Of a DNA stretch of 64,000 bases, positions 36,186 through 44,677 are shown one piece after another. The DNA comes from Ogataea parapolymorpha DL-1 (taxonomy: Eukaryota; Ascomycota; Pichiomycetes; Pichiales; Pichiaceae). A program made the position numbers and the translations under genes. How positions within the stretch are numbered: the first letter of the stretch is position 1; every line of letters starts with the position of its first letter. The DNA lies in assembly GCF_000187245.1 (NCBI RefSeq), contig NC_027861.1:620001-684000 (forward strand), written 5' to 3'. Below the pieces are notes generated by a model, which worked only from the letters and a program-made list of their open reading frames with translations, was not told where the DNA came from and searched no databases.

Positions 36186-36986
36186 ATGAACATCAGCGCC
36201 ATAGATAGCACGTCTGGCCGCGACGAGTTCCAGCACTTCAAGGCGGACTTTTTTAAGAGCCGGTCGCTCTCTGTGGGCACAGACGCCTCGGACGACCTCA
36301 GCGACGAGTGTGGCTCTTGCTCGTCGCCGCTCCACGTCAATAGACGCTCCTGCGACGGCGCCGGCGGCCGGCGCTGTGCGCTCGTGTCGCCCCTGCTGTG
36401 TCTGTACAGCCCGCTCGGCAAGCTCACCAAGAAACTGAAGCGCGCAGTCTTGCCCGCTCCCATTGTGACTGCCTCCGACTCGCTCTCGTCGGTCATGTCT
36501 GCGTCCACGGCCAACACCTCGCCCGCCACCTCGCCCTCTGCCAACCTCAAGCTGCTCAGCCCCCTGATGCCTGCACCGCCACAGTGCGCAGCCCCCTCGC
36601 GCGACCACTGCGTGCCAGACATCGCGGACGAGTACTTTCTCAGGCACCAGCAGCGGTCTGCCGGCCGCGCGCACCAAGCCGGCTCGACCTCTGCCTCCTC
36701 CGCCACAGACTTCGACAGTCTGTACTCTCTAGACGACTCATCCGACCGAGTCTCGCTCCACATACGGGCCAGCAGCGACCTGCTGCTGGGCACACAGGCG
36801 CGCGAGCTCAGCTCGCTGCTGGCCACCACGCACGACAGTCCCGGCTGGAGCGTCAAGGACGGCCTGCTGATTCCTGCGGACGCGGCCCCCGACCCCGAGC
36901 TCGAGCTCGAGCGCGAGCCGCGCGACCAGGACGTGGTTGCCGACCTCGTGGCCACCGACGTGCTTGAGCGACTCAACCTGCAATGA
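36186..36986 (+). CDS. Uncharacterised serine-rich protein
   Basis: A 266-residue protein I do not recognise. It is rich in Ser, Ala, Pro and Asp, with short clusters such as SLSSVMSASTANTSPATSP, and is probably largely disordered. More structured-looking islands are LCLYSPLGKLTKKLKRAVLP (about 72-91), DIADEYFLRHQQ and the C-terminal part with SLYSLDDSSDRVSLHIRASS, TQARELSSLLATTH and WSVKDGLLIPAD. No membrane segment or signal peptide is visible. Third codon positions are strongly G/C on the plus strand, as in its neighbours, which favours this frame over the long opposite-strand frame covering the same DNA. The strong TATA boxes upstream suggest regulated expression. Confidence 0.7.
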   Translation: MNISAIDSTSGRDEFQHFKADFFKSRSLSVGTDASDDLSDECGSCSSPLHVNRRSCDGAGGRRCALVSPLLCLYSPLGKLTKKLKRAVLPAPIVTASDSLSSVMSASTANTSPATSPSANLKLLSPLMPAPPQCAAPSRDHCVPDIADEYFLRHQQRSAGRAHQAGSTSASSATDFDSLYSLDDSSDRVSLHIRASSDLLLGTQARELSSLLATTHDSPGWSVKDGLLIPADAAPDPELELEREPRDQDVVADLVATDVLERLNLQ

Positions 36987-37182
36987 CCCCTCTGCTTTTC
37001 AGGGCTGCTGGAAAGCCCGCTTTGCTAGATAGATGATTTAATCAATTTTTCTCTCCATGACCAGTATGCACCAATTTATTATTTTTTCCGGGCAGTGCAC
37101 TCCGATAGGCCGTCACCCGGTCACGACAGTGTCCAAAGCAATGACCATCCAAACTGTTTAAATACACCCCGGCCGCCTATCA
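36987..37182 (+). promoter_or_regulatory. Upstream region of carnitine acetyltransferase gene
   Basis: These 196 bases contain an AT-rich patch (37035-37090) followed by a G/C-rich segment with CCGATAGGCCG near 37109, which partly resembles the carbon-source-responsive element of acetate/fatty-acid genes but mismatches at two key positions. No firm operator can be assigned. Confidence 0.3.
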
Positions 37183-39372
37183 ATGCCCCCAATGACGACC
37201 TTCGAATACCAGCAGACCCTCAAGAAGCTCCCTATCCCGCCGCTCGAACAGACCGTCCAGAAATACCTCGACGTGCTCAAGCCCCTCCAGACGGAGCACG
37301 AGCACGCGCAGACGATCGCGAGCTGCCGCCGGTTCCTTGAGACGTCGGGCCCCGTGCTCCAGAACCAACTGCTGGAGTACGCCAAGACCAGAGACTCGTA
37401 CATCGAGCAGTTTTGGTACGACTCGTACCTGAACTACGACTCGCCCGTCGTGCTGAACCTGAACCCTTTCATCATGCTGGAGGACGATCCTACACCGCTG
37501 CGGTCGACGCAGCTGTCGCGTGCCGCGAGCCTGGCCACCTCGAGCCTGCGGTTTGTGCGTGCTCTTCGTCGCAACGAGCTCAGCGTCGATCGACTCAAGA
37601 ACGGCGTCGTTCTCGACATGGACCAGTACCCCAAGCTGTTTGGCTCCAGCAGAGTGCCCACGCACACTGGCTGTGTGCTGCAGACCGACGCACAGTCGCG
37701 CCACATCGTCGTGCTCAGCCGGTCGCAATTCTACTGGTTTGACGTGATGGACAACAACAACGACCTGATCCTCACCGAGGCTGACATCAAGCTCAATCTG
37801 CAGAGCATTGTCGAAGATTCCGAGACGACAAGCGTCCGTGACGTGGCCAAGTCGTCGTTCGGCGTGCTGACGACAGAAAACCGCCGCATCTGGGCCGGTC
37901 TGCGCGAGAAAATCGTCCGTGACCCAGACAACGCGGAAATCGTGCGCGTGCTCGACTCGGCGCTCTTCGTTGTCGTTCTGGACCACGTCGAGGTCGGCAA
38001 CGACCTCACGCGCATGGCGAAAAACTTTCTATGCGGCGAGTCGCGTCTTGAGAACGGAGTCCAGGTCGGAACCTGCACCAACAGATGGTACGACAAGTTG
38101 CAGCTTATCGTCACCAAGGACGCCAAAGTCGGCATCAACTTCGAGCACACGGGTGTGGACGGCCACACCGTGCTGCGCTTTGCCTCCGACATCTATACGG
38201 ACTCGATTCTGCGCTTTGCGCGCACAATCAATGCCAATTCGCCGTCGCTCTGGAAATCGTACTCGCCAGACCCTGCTACCAGAGACCCGTCCACGTTTGG
38301 CAACGTGGTGACGTCGCCGCGCAAGCTCGAGTGGAAGCTGACTACAGAGCTGTCGTTGGCGCTACGGTTCGGCGAAACACGGCTCAGCGACCTCATCAAC
38401 CAGAATGAGTTTGCTACGCTCGAGTTCAAATCGTACGGAATGGAGCGTATCAAGAAAATGGGCATGTCACCCGACGCGTACGTCCAGATGGCGTTCCAGC
38501 TCGCGTACTACGCGCTCTACGGCAAGATCGAGTCCACGTACGAGCCGGCCATGACGAAACAGTTCTTACATGGCCGCACAGAGGCCATCCGCACGGTGTC
38601 GCTACAGTCGAACGAGTTTGTGACCAAATTCCTCGACGACAACGTGGCGGTGCGCGACAAGGTGCAGCTACTCAAGGACGCCTGCAACGCGCACTCTGCC
38701 AGAACCAAGCAGTGCTCTCAGGGACTCGGCCAGGACCGACATCTGTACGCTCTGTTTTGCATCTGGAAAAGATACTACAGCGACGAGAGTCTCGGCGAGA
38801 CATCGGACTCGGACGACGAAAACACGCTCAGCGACACGCGCGACCCGCTCAAAGACGTGTCGTTGCGCGAGATCCCGTCCATTTTTGCGGACGCCGGCTG
38901 GGACAAGCTCAACAACACGATCATCTCGACGTCCAACTGCGGCAACCCGTCTTTGAAGCTGTTCGGGTTCGGCCCCGTGTCGCCAAATGGGTTTGGGCTC
39001 GGCTATATCATCAAAGACAACTCCATAACTATCTGTGCGTCCTCGAAACATCGCCAGACACAGCGGTTCCTGGACACTTTGAACAGCTCGTTCCTGGAAA
39101 TGGAGCACACGTACGTCGAGTCGCTGAAACCGGACGACGAGACCTCGTTCGGCACCGAGATCACCAACAAACTGAACGACCTGCGTGTGGGACGTGGTCG
39201 CAAGGCAAGACCGGCCATCATCCGTCTTCTGGGTGGCTACGACTCGTTTGAGGTGGATCCGAACTCAGACCTCATCAAGTCTCGCGAGCAGTCTCCAGAA
39301 CCGCCTTTCGCGCGCCAGAAGGTGTTCACCAACAGAGACATCGGCAAGAAGTTGCGGCTTGCCGAGTACTGA
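37183..39372 (+). CDS. YAT2: Cytosolic carnitine O-acetyltransferase, Yat2-like
   Basis: Transfers acetyl groups between CoA and carnitine, enabling acetyl shuttling between cytosol, peroxisomes and mitochondria during growth on acetate, ethanol or fatty acids. The choline/carnitine acyltransferase signature opens the protein (LKKLPIPPLEQTVQKYLDVL), and the catalytic histidine is residue 322 in NFEHTGVDGHTVLRF. Also visible are the family motifs TNRWYDKLQ, FLHGRTEAIR, GLGQDRHLYAL and LSTSNCGNP-like ISTSNCGNPSLKLFGFGPV. An acidic insertion (ETSDSDDENTLSDTRD) near residue 550 recalls Yat2. There is no mitochondrial presequence and no C-terminal SKL (the end is AEY), so a cytosolic enzyme is likely. 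Its 729 residues lie between Yat1 (687) and Yat2 (923); the choice between these two is uncertain. Confidence 0.82.
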   Translation: MPPMTTFEYQQTLKKLPIPPLEQTVQKYLDVLKPLQTEHEHAQTIASCRRFLETSGPVLQNQLLEYAKTRDSYIEQFWYDSYLNYDSPVVLNLNPFIMLEDDPTPLRSTQLSRAASLATSSLRFVRALRRNELSVDRLKNGVVLDMDQYPKLFGSSRVPTHTGCVLQTDAQSRHIVVLSRSQFYWFDVMDNNNDLILTEADIKLNLQSIVEDSETTSVRDVAKSSFGVLTTENRRIWAGLREKIVRDPDNAEIVRVLDSALFVVVLDHVEVGNDLTRMAKNFLCGESRLENGVQVGTCTNRWYDKLQLIVTKDAKVGINFEHTGVDGHTVLRFASDIYTDSILRFARTINANSPSLWKSYSPDPATRDPSTFGNVVTSPRKLEWKLTTELSLALRFGETRLSDLINQNEFATLEFKSYGMERIKKMGMSPDAYVQMAFQLAYYALYGKIESTYEPAMTKQFLHGRTEAIRTVSLQSNEFVTKFLDDNVAVRDKVQLLKDACNAHSARTKQCSQGLGQDRHLYALFCIWKRYYSDESLGETSDSDDENTLSDTRDPLKDVSLREIPSIFADAGWDKLNNTIISTSNCGNPSLKLFGFGPVSPNGFGLGYIIKDNSITICASSKHRQTQRFLDTLNSSFLEMEHTYVESLKPDDETSFGTEITNKLNDLRVGRGRKARPAIIRLLGGYDSFEVDPNSDLIKSREQSPEPPFARQKVFTNRDIGKKLRLAEY

Positions 39373-39446
39373 GCATTGGCTATTTACTAGAGATTTAAAT
39401 TTATTTATTTATTTATTTATTCAATTAAATTCAAAAATATTAATTT

Positions 39447-39767
39447 ATGAGTCTGTTTCGCAACCAGTTCGAGTTCCCGATCATACTGGTGAAAAATCTA
39501 CCGTACGATGTGAAGCCCGCGGAACTGTACGAGATATTTGGCAAGTTTGGCAACATCCACGAGATTCGGCTCGGCGCAGACAAGGAGCTCAAGGGACAGG
39601 CTCTCGTGGTGTACACCAACTATAGGAGCTGCCAGACGGCACTAGACAAGATGAAGGGCTTCAATCTGAACGGCAGATACATCATTTGTTCGTTATACCA
39701 GGTGGAAAAATCCACAGCTATGGAGTTGCGCGAGAAGGTGAAGGAAAACAACAAGGCGGACCAGTGA
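39447..39767 (+). CDS. SF3B6: SF3b subunit p14 / SF3B6
   Basis: A 106-residue single-RRM protein matching the SF3b p14 subunit, which sits in the U2 snRNP next to the branch-site adenosine. RNP2 is ILVKNLPYDV and RNP1 is KGQALVVYTNY, preceded by FGKFGNIHEIRLG; the tail YIICSLYQVEKSTAMELREK corresponds to the C-terminal extension that contacts SF3B1. To my knowledge S. cerevisiae lacks a clear p14 ortholog (its Ist3/Snu17 is a different RRM protein), so its presence is a noteworthy difference. The leader directly before the ATG is a TTTA-repeat A/T tract. It lies 69 bases upstream of ORC3 on the same strand. Confidence 0.88.
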   Translation: MSLFRNQFEFPIILVKNLPYDVKPAELYEIFGKFGNIHEIRLGADKELKGQALVVYTNYRSCQTALDKMKGFNLNGRYIICSLYQVEKSTAMELREKVKENNKADQ

Positions 39768-39836
39768 GCGGGTCTTGGTCCATATTTCAAGTGTAAATAA
39801 TTCGCATTTAATTATTTTAGATCTATTATTTTTCGC

Positions 39837-41933
39837 ATGTCGTTTGACGATTTTATGGACTCTCAAAAGGTGGTCTACGAACTGAAGCCTGCCGCGCGTG
39901 TGGCGGTCCCGGATCGTTCACTCGTCTACTACCAGGAAGGCGTGCCCACTGAGTCCACATTGCCCTTTGTTCGCCTGTTGAACGGTAACGAGCCCACGGA
40001 GAACGTGTATCGTCGATACGAGCTGTTTGTCAACAATTGGGCCAAGCAGCACGATCAGATTCTCCAAATTCTCCAGAAAAACGAAAAAAATATGTTTGTG
40101 GACCTGCAGCGGTATCTTTCGTCAGATGAGAATAGCACAGTGTTCAAGGACCAGCCTATAAATCTAAGCACTGCCCTCTTAAACCTCGGTCCAAATATCT
40201 CCAACCACTCGCTGTTGCTTCAAAATGTATGGCAGAACCTGGTAGACGAAAGCCCAGACGCCATCGTGGTCCGTTTGAGCAGCAAGGTGTGCAGCACCGT
40301 CAGCTTCACCATGAAGATCCTAGCTACAGATATCTCGCGTGGGCTCAAGACAGACCTCGGTCGCGCAGCTTCGGTGCCAGTGTCCGACTCGGATGACGAC
40401 ATGGACAGCGAACCAGAAGATGACGAGGGCCAGACACGGACTATCGAGATGGACAGTCTGATGGAGAAGGTGTTTTCCAAGGATAAGCGGCTGATAGTGA
40501 TGATTGAAGACGCCGACTCGTTTCCTACATCGATCCTCACACCCCTAATTAAGGTGCTATGGAACTACAACAACCAATACAGATCCAGGATCAGACTGGT
40601 GATCGGAATGTCCACTCCGTTCGAAATATTCCACGAGAAGCTACCAAAACTAACGGTCAAGTACATGCGCCCCAAATATTTCCAGATCGACAACACGGGC
40701 CAGGCAGTGAACGAGATCATGGAAAACGTGCTTCTCAACATCAACGACACGTACGACTCGCTGATTCTCGAGCCGCGACTCGTGCTCAAATTCCTGGAGC
40801 TCAAGTCGAAAATCTCCATCTCGCAGTTTGTCAACAGCATGAAGGTCATCTACATGAGCCACTACTACAGCCAGCCGCTTAGCGTGATGTGGACCAACGA
40901 TTTTTCCAAAATACAGCTCAACTCGCACGTATTCGATGTGTTTAAGCGACTCCCGTCTGTTCGCAGGTACGAACAGAGTTTGGACGCCAAACAGGCTGCA
41001 AATTTGCACAAACTTCTTGTGTCGGACAACGAGGCCGCGCTGGGCGACCTGCTGCGTCAGAGCCTGAATAAGCTCATTCATTGGCGCTACAAGATGAAGA
41101 CTCTGGTGGATCTTCTGAATTTTATGCAGGAATACTTTTTAGAAACATCCATCTGGACTGACAACCTGGACCTTTTCCGACTGATCTTTGAGAATGTGAG
41201 TTATGAGGAGGAACACAGCAACTTTGAGAACTTCCAGTTTCTCCATCTTCTCTGGAAAAAAATCCGCTCCTCCTCATTGCACGATGTGAACTCCTTCATC
41301 AAAACTGTGCGCGAGGATGCCGACTTCGGGCCGCTTTTCGAAAACGACGACCTCAGAGAGCTGTCCGCCACGTCGCAGACCAAACAGTTCGTGGCCGCAC
41401 TGAACAGAGCTCTCTTGCGCTGTCTGGAAGAGCTGAACCTCAACAACATCCCGTTCAGAGAGATCTGCTGCGTCGACCTCTCTGCGCTGGATCTTCTCAC
41501 CAACACGTTCAATCCCCAAGTGCGCGCAACGTGTATCGAATCGCTGCTCAACTCCAAAAATTACCTGCTGAATACGGTGCATTCCGATCTGAGCCAGCTG
41601 GATCCGGAAAGTTTCGACATGAAACTTTACAGGTACCTTGAACCGTCCGTGATCGAATTGTATAAATTAAGCCGAGAGGCAGGGGTCATCACCAACGTCT
41701 ACGACTTCTACCAGGTATTCAAGAACTCGCTGCCGCGCGAGGAGCTCGAAAACACCCTGAGAGAGAAATCTTTGCAAACACAGCTGCCTGCAGAAATAGA
41801 CGACCTGACGTGGGATAAGATGACCCTGAGCTGGTTTTTCAAGAGCCTCGCGGAATTGCAGACGCTTGGATTTGTCCGCGAGGTTAAAAACAAGAGTGAA
41901 ACGCTTGAGAAAATCATCTGGAAGGACTTGTGA
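39837..41933 (+). CDS. ORC3: Origin recognition complex subunit 3
   Basis: Component of the six-subunit origin recognition complex that marks replication origins and loads Mcm2-7. Family features include the AAA+-like core with a degenerate nucleotide site (VVRLSSKVCSTVSFTMKILA), the Walker B-like LIVMIEDADSFPTSILTPLI and the following IRLVIGMSTPFEIFHEKLP, then a winged-helix C-terminal region (LTWDKMTLSWFFKSLAELQT). An acidic insertion DSDDDMDSEPEDDEGQT lies near residue 185. The protein has 698 residues (616 in S. cerevisiae). Its end overlaps the opposite-strand gene at 41914 by 20 bases. Confidence 0.9.
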   Translation: MSFDDFMDSQKVVYELKPAARVAVPDRSLVYYQEGVPTESTLPFVRLLNGNEPTENVYRRYELFVNNWAKQHDQILQILQKNEKNMFVDLQRYLSSDENSTVFKDQPINLSTALLNLGPNISNHSLLLQNVWQNLVDESPDAIVVRLSSKVCSTVSFTMKILATDISRGLKTDLGRAASVPVSDSDDDMDSEPEDDEGQTRTIEMDSLMEKVFSKDKRLIVMIEDADSFPTSILTPLIKVLWNYNNQYRSRIRLVIGMSTPFEIFHEKLPKLTVKYMRPKYFQIDNTGQAVNEIMENVLLNINDTYDSLILEPRLVLKFLELKSKISISQFVNSMKVIYMSHYYSQPLSVMWTNDFSKIQLNSHVFDVFKRLPSVRRYEQSLDAKQAANLHKLLVSDNEAALGDLLRQSLNKLIHWRYKMKTLVDLLNFMQEYFLETSIWTDNLDLFRLIFENVSYEEEHSNFENFQFLHLLWKKIRSSSLHDVNSFIKTVREDADFGPLFENDDLRELSATSQTKQFVAALNRALLRCLEELNLNNIPFREICCVDLSALDLLTNTFNPQVRATCIESLLNSKNYLLNTVHSDLSQLDPESFDMKLYRYLEPSVIELYKLSREAGVITNVYDFYQVFKNSLPREELENTLREKSLQTQLPAEIDDLTWDKMTLSWFFKSLAELQTLGFVREVKNKSETLEKIIWKDL

Positions 41934-42636
41934 GCCTCTTGAAGTACAGCGAAGTTCTCTGTATCGGCTGTGAATGGTACGGCTCGCATGCCACCTCGTC
42001 GAATAGATCATCGTAATCTGAATCCAAATAGCTCATTTTCTCGCTGCTGTCGCCGCGACAGGAGAATTCCGTCCCAATAATTACGTAGCCCCGTCGCTCG
42101 ACAACACGGGTCTCTGGGTGCTCGGCCTTGCCCGTCTGCTTCGTGATCTCCTCCAAGGTCTCTCTGTCCCTGAACGCGCTGCTCTTTTTGAGTTTGTTAT
42201 CCTGGTTTACCGTGTCCTCGATGGATAATGCCTGAAGTGCTATTTTATAGTCGTCAAATGCCGAATCTAGTAGCGTGGTCGCGTCGTTCGTGTCGCCGTC
42301 CAGATGCTCCAAAACCGTGCCAGAGTCGACCGTCGTGTTGGCATCTTCCGACTGCGACGTGTCGCTCTCGTCCTCGTATATCGTGTTGCGCTTAATGCGT
42401 TCCACTCCTATGTTTTCCTTGTTCTCTGTGGTGCGTTTGTCTTCCAACCTGTAGATCCGACTCAACGCATTGAAGTCGTCCATATCCACCACCATCGAAT
42501 GCCGCTTGTTACGGGTCCCGGCCTGAGACGGCTGTCTGCGTCGCTGGATCATGGTCTCCTCCTCTGTCTCCTTCAGCTTGTTGATCCCTCTGATGGAACC
42601 CCACAGAGAACGTCTGGCAGCAGAGTTTCTTGTCAT
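41914..42636 (-). CDS. Uncharacterised protein with KEN box
   Basis: A 240-residue, basic-to-acidic, probably disordered protein that I do not recognise. It contains a KEN motif in TENKENIGVER (KEN at 73-75), the degron read by APC/C-Cdh1, and a loose RxxL sequence at residues 8-11 (RRSL). The lysine/arginine-rich N-terminal third could carry a nuclear localisation signal. The middle is rich in Asp, Ser and Thr; the C-terminus (SQPIQRTSLYFKRLTSPSR) is basic again. The frame is open upstream to a TTG at 42708, but the first credible ATG is at 42636. It overlaps the ORC3 end by 20 bases. Securin-, Acm1- or Sgo-like roles are conceivable, but no diagnostic motif of these is visible. Confidence 0.6.
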   Translation of the reverse strand: MTRNSAARRSLWGSIRGINKLKETEEETMIQRRRQPSQAGTRNKRHSMVVDMDDFNALSRIYRLEDKRTTENKENIGVERIKRNTIYEDESDTSQSEDANTTVDSGTVLEHLDGDTNDATTLLDSAFDDYKIALQALSIEDTVNQDNKLKKSSAFRDRETLEEITKQTGKAEHPETRVVERRGYVIIGTEFSCRGDSSEKMSYLDSDYDDLFDEVACEPYHSQPIQRTSLYFKRLTSPSR

Positions 42637-42928
42637 GGCTGTGTGTGTGATAAACGCGGTTGATTTTGTGGTAGTACGGGTTGCCGATTCAAGAATTTGC
42701 AGACCCAATTTTATCTTTGTGGCATCCCTATGAAGAAAACAATAGATTAGTGACTCGCCCTAAAATTATGCCTGCCCGCCCAGAGGAGCGCAGGGCCCAG
42801 CCTGGAATCTGGAATTTGTTTCGACAGGGATTTTCATGTACGAGACACACCCTTGCACCGCATGGCATGGTAAGTATGATGAAATTAGTATACATCTATG
42901 TATGAGAAGAGCCCAGCTCCTCTTAGCC
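42637..42928. other. Intergenic region upstream of the KEN-box gene
   Basis: These 292 bases separate two leftward genes and should include the promoter of the KEN-box gene and the PSR1 3' end. A GTAAGTATGATGAAA string on the plus strand (near 42867) resembles a splice donor plus a C box, but no matching D box or acceptor follows. I see no gene. Confidence 0.4.
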
Positions 42929-44029
42929 TCACAAATTCACATCCAGAACAAGAGACACGTCGTCGACCTCCTTGTTGGCGAGATCTTCCAAAAAGGGCAG
43001 CAAGTCCGTGAGCTCGCAGTCGTGAGTGTCACTGAACCAGCTGGAGATCGGAATCGAGTGCTGAGGATGGAAAATGTACGACGCTGGCGAGTTGTCAATG
43101 ATGATGAGGTCTTTCAATGGCCTTCCCATCTGGGATAGATTCTTGATGTAATTTCCTTGGTAATTGTAGCAACTCTCCCGGAAAAGCCTGTGGTGGACAG
43201 ACTTGTGCACGTCCAGAATGTCCAGCAAAGGATCGCCGTAACGTGACACAGATGCGGTGAACACAACTACTTCATACAGCTCTCCGCATCTCTTGAGAAA
43301 CTCGTCAACACCTGGCCGCTTGATCACGTAGACGTTGTGCATCTGGTTTTCAATCTCCACCGGAATCACAAAGTCTGAATGTCGAATGTACTTGAAAGAA
43401 GAGTGCACAAGCGTCTCATCCAGGTCAAGCACAAGACATTTTCTGCCTTGTAAATGGGAAGGAGGCGGGTCTAGCAGCCATCCCGACGCAGCCACCACCT
43501 GATCCGTTTGTATTCTGGTGAGATCCAAGTCAGCTAGTTGATCCTCGTCAAGCTCCTCCTCGTTGGAAACCGCGTCTTCCTCCTCATCTTCTATTAAGTC
43601 GCTTGCTTCAGACACGTCAGATGAGGGATTTGTGGTCGGCAGCGGATCCATAGACCGAGGAACTGCCTGTTTCTGTAGTGCCTGGGTCTGGTGGTCCGGA
43701 GCCTCCGCAATTTGGTTTAGCGTGTCGTCGTCTTTCGAACTGTCTGTATAATCCTTCAAATCGGTGATTTCCGTCACTGCGTTTTGCTTCAACGTGGCGT
43801 GCTCGTTTGGATCATGCGCATTGGCGTCCTGAGCAGTGGGTTGCCTGGGACGGTCAGTAGTTGGCGCATTCATCGATTTTTTCGACAGCTGTGTATTAGA
43901 TGGTTTGTTGTTCAATGCTTTCTGTAAATTAGATTGCGTTGCCGAAAGCTTCGGATATGCCACGACAGTCTCCCGTCTCTCTGTTTCCTGATTATCAAAA
44001 CAGCAGAATAAAGCCGACAAAAACGACAT
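42929..44029 (-). CDS. PSR1: Plasma-membrane HAD phosphatase Psr1/Psr2
   Basis: FCP1/SCP-like protein phosphatase. Yeast Psr1/Psr2 act with Whi2 at the plasma membrane in sodium and general stress responses. The catalytic DLDETL motif lies at residues 202-207 ([16 protein letters not shown]), followed by [33 protein letters not shown] and [20 protein letters not shown], all strongly conserved. The N-terminus ([14 protein letters not shown]) has paired cysteines that fit palmitoylation, as in yeast Psr1. A long acidic disordered linker (about 20-190) separates them. The first ATG is at 44029; a GTG at 44041 extends the frame but is not a credible start. Its 366 residues fit the family (397-427). 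Confidence 0.9.
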   Translation of the reverse strand: MSFLSALFCCFDNQETERRETVVAYPKLSATQSNLQKALNNKPSNTQLSKKSMNAPTTDRPRQPTAQDANAHDPNEHATLKQNAVTEITDLKDYTDSSKDDDTLNQIAEAPDHQTQALQKQAVPRSMDPLPTTNPSSDVSEASDLIEDEEEDAVSNEEELDEDQLADLDLTRIQTDQVVAASGWLLDPPPSHLQGRKCLVLDLDETLVHSSFKYIRHSDFVIPVEIENQMHNVYVIKRPGVDEFLKRCGELYEVVVFTASVSRYGDPLLDILDVHKSVHHRLFRESCYNYQGNYIKNLSQMGRPLKDLIIIDNSPASYIFHPQHSIPISSWFSDTHDCELTDLLPFLEDLANKEVDDVSLVLDVNL

Positions 44030-44128
44030 AACAGCTCTCACGCACTTAATGATGCAGTGCGAAACTCTATTAGGCTCGGTGTCCAGAAGGAAAGGTATTG
44101 GAATATTCTCCGCAAAAAATTTGACTTA

Positions 44129-44150
44129 TCCTGCTTTTGAACGAGCAGGA
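44129..44150. repeat. Inverted repeat TCCTGCT / AGCAGGA
   Basis: Perfect 7-bp arms with an eight-base loop about 100 bp upstream of PSR1. It could be a dyad operator or an RNA hairpin; nothing else in the sequence decides. Confidence 0.55.
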
Positions 44151-44582
44151 GAAACCGGGTATTCCGCTTGAAACTGGCCAAACTAGTATCTTCTTTTATT
44201 TCCAAAAAGCCACTTGTAGAGCGCCAACTGATGTTGCGTTCTTTGACACTATCCTATTTTGTTTGGATATAATGCCTGTCAAAAGATATATGTCTGCTTC
44301 TTTTCGACCGCCTAAATACAACTTCTTCCAGACTTACACCGTGCACGGCTTAAAGTCTGATAACCTATGATAAAAGGCACGGGCGCACTAACTATATTGC
44401 TTTAGACAAAACCAGTTTGCTAAATACAATTCTATCGATTATCTGGACTAATTGCCTTTTTTTTATTTTATTGAAAAACCAATTTGGGTAACGCACGCTG
44501 AGTACCAAACTTACCCGGAAGAAGCCGAGCCGTGCTCGCATGAGCCCCAACAGGTGATTTGTCTAGTTGCTTCTACATGGCC

Positions 44583-44589
44583 TTACTAA
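44583..44589 (+). promoter_or_regulatory. Yap1-type element TTACTAA
   Basis: Exact match to the TTA(C/G)TAA consensus for Yap1-class bZIP factors, 250 bases before the canonical thioredoxin ATG. Thioredoxin genes are classic Yap1 targets in S. cerevisiae. Confidence 0.5.
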
Positions 44590-44670
44590 TCCAGACTTCG
44601 CTCGGGCTGCGCAAATTCGCATCCTTTTTTCTCGCTGTCTGGCCACCCGCTACGTATTACAAATATTTGC

Positions 44671-44677
44671 TGACTAA
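44671..44677 (+). promoter_or_regulatory. Yap1-type element TGACTAA
   Basis: Variant Yap1 element (TKACTAA class) 88 bases downstream of the TTACTAA site and 19 bases upstream of the TATA box of the thioredoxin gene. Confidence 0.45.

Noticed and set aside
36014..36976. Long minus-strand reading frame opposite the unknown serine-rich gene
   Set aside because: It mirrors the plus-strand frame in G/C-rich DNA. The plus frame has G/C third positions and a normal composition, while the minus frame is arginine/serine-biased, runs across the TATA boxes and has no recognisable features.
37105..37125. CSRE-like CCGATAGGCCG before the carnitine acetyltransferase gene
   Set aside because: Two consensus positions of the carbon-source-responsive element mismatch, so it is not claimed as an operator.
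42867..42900. GTAAGTATGATGAAA resembling a splice donor or snoRNA C box
   Set aside because: No branch site, acceptor, D box or terminal stem follows on that strand, and the neighbouring genes are on the opposite strand.
44137..44370. Small open frame in the PSR1-thioredoxin gap
   Set aside because: It starts with TTG, has no family resemblance and lies in the promoter region; a shorter ATG-started part (32 codons) is also unremarkable.
44505..44520. AAACTTACCC, similar to the U1 snRNA 5' end
   Set aside because: It departs from the invariant ATACTTACCT, and no U1 stem-loops or Sm site follow.
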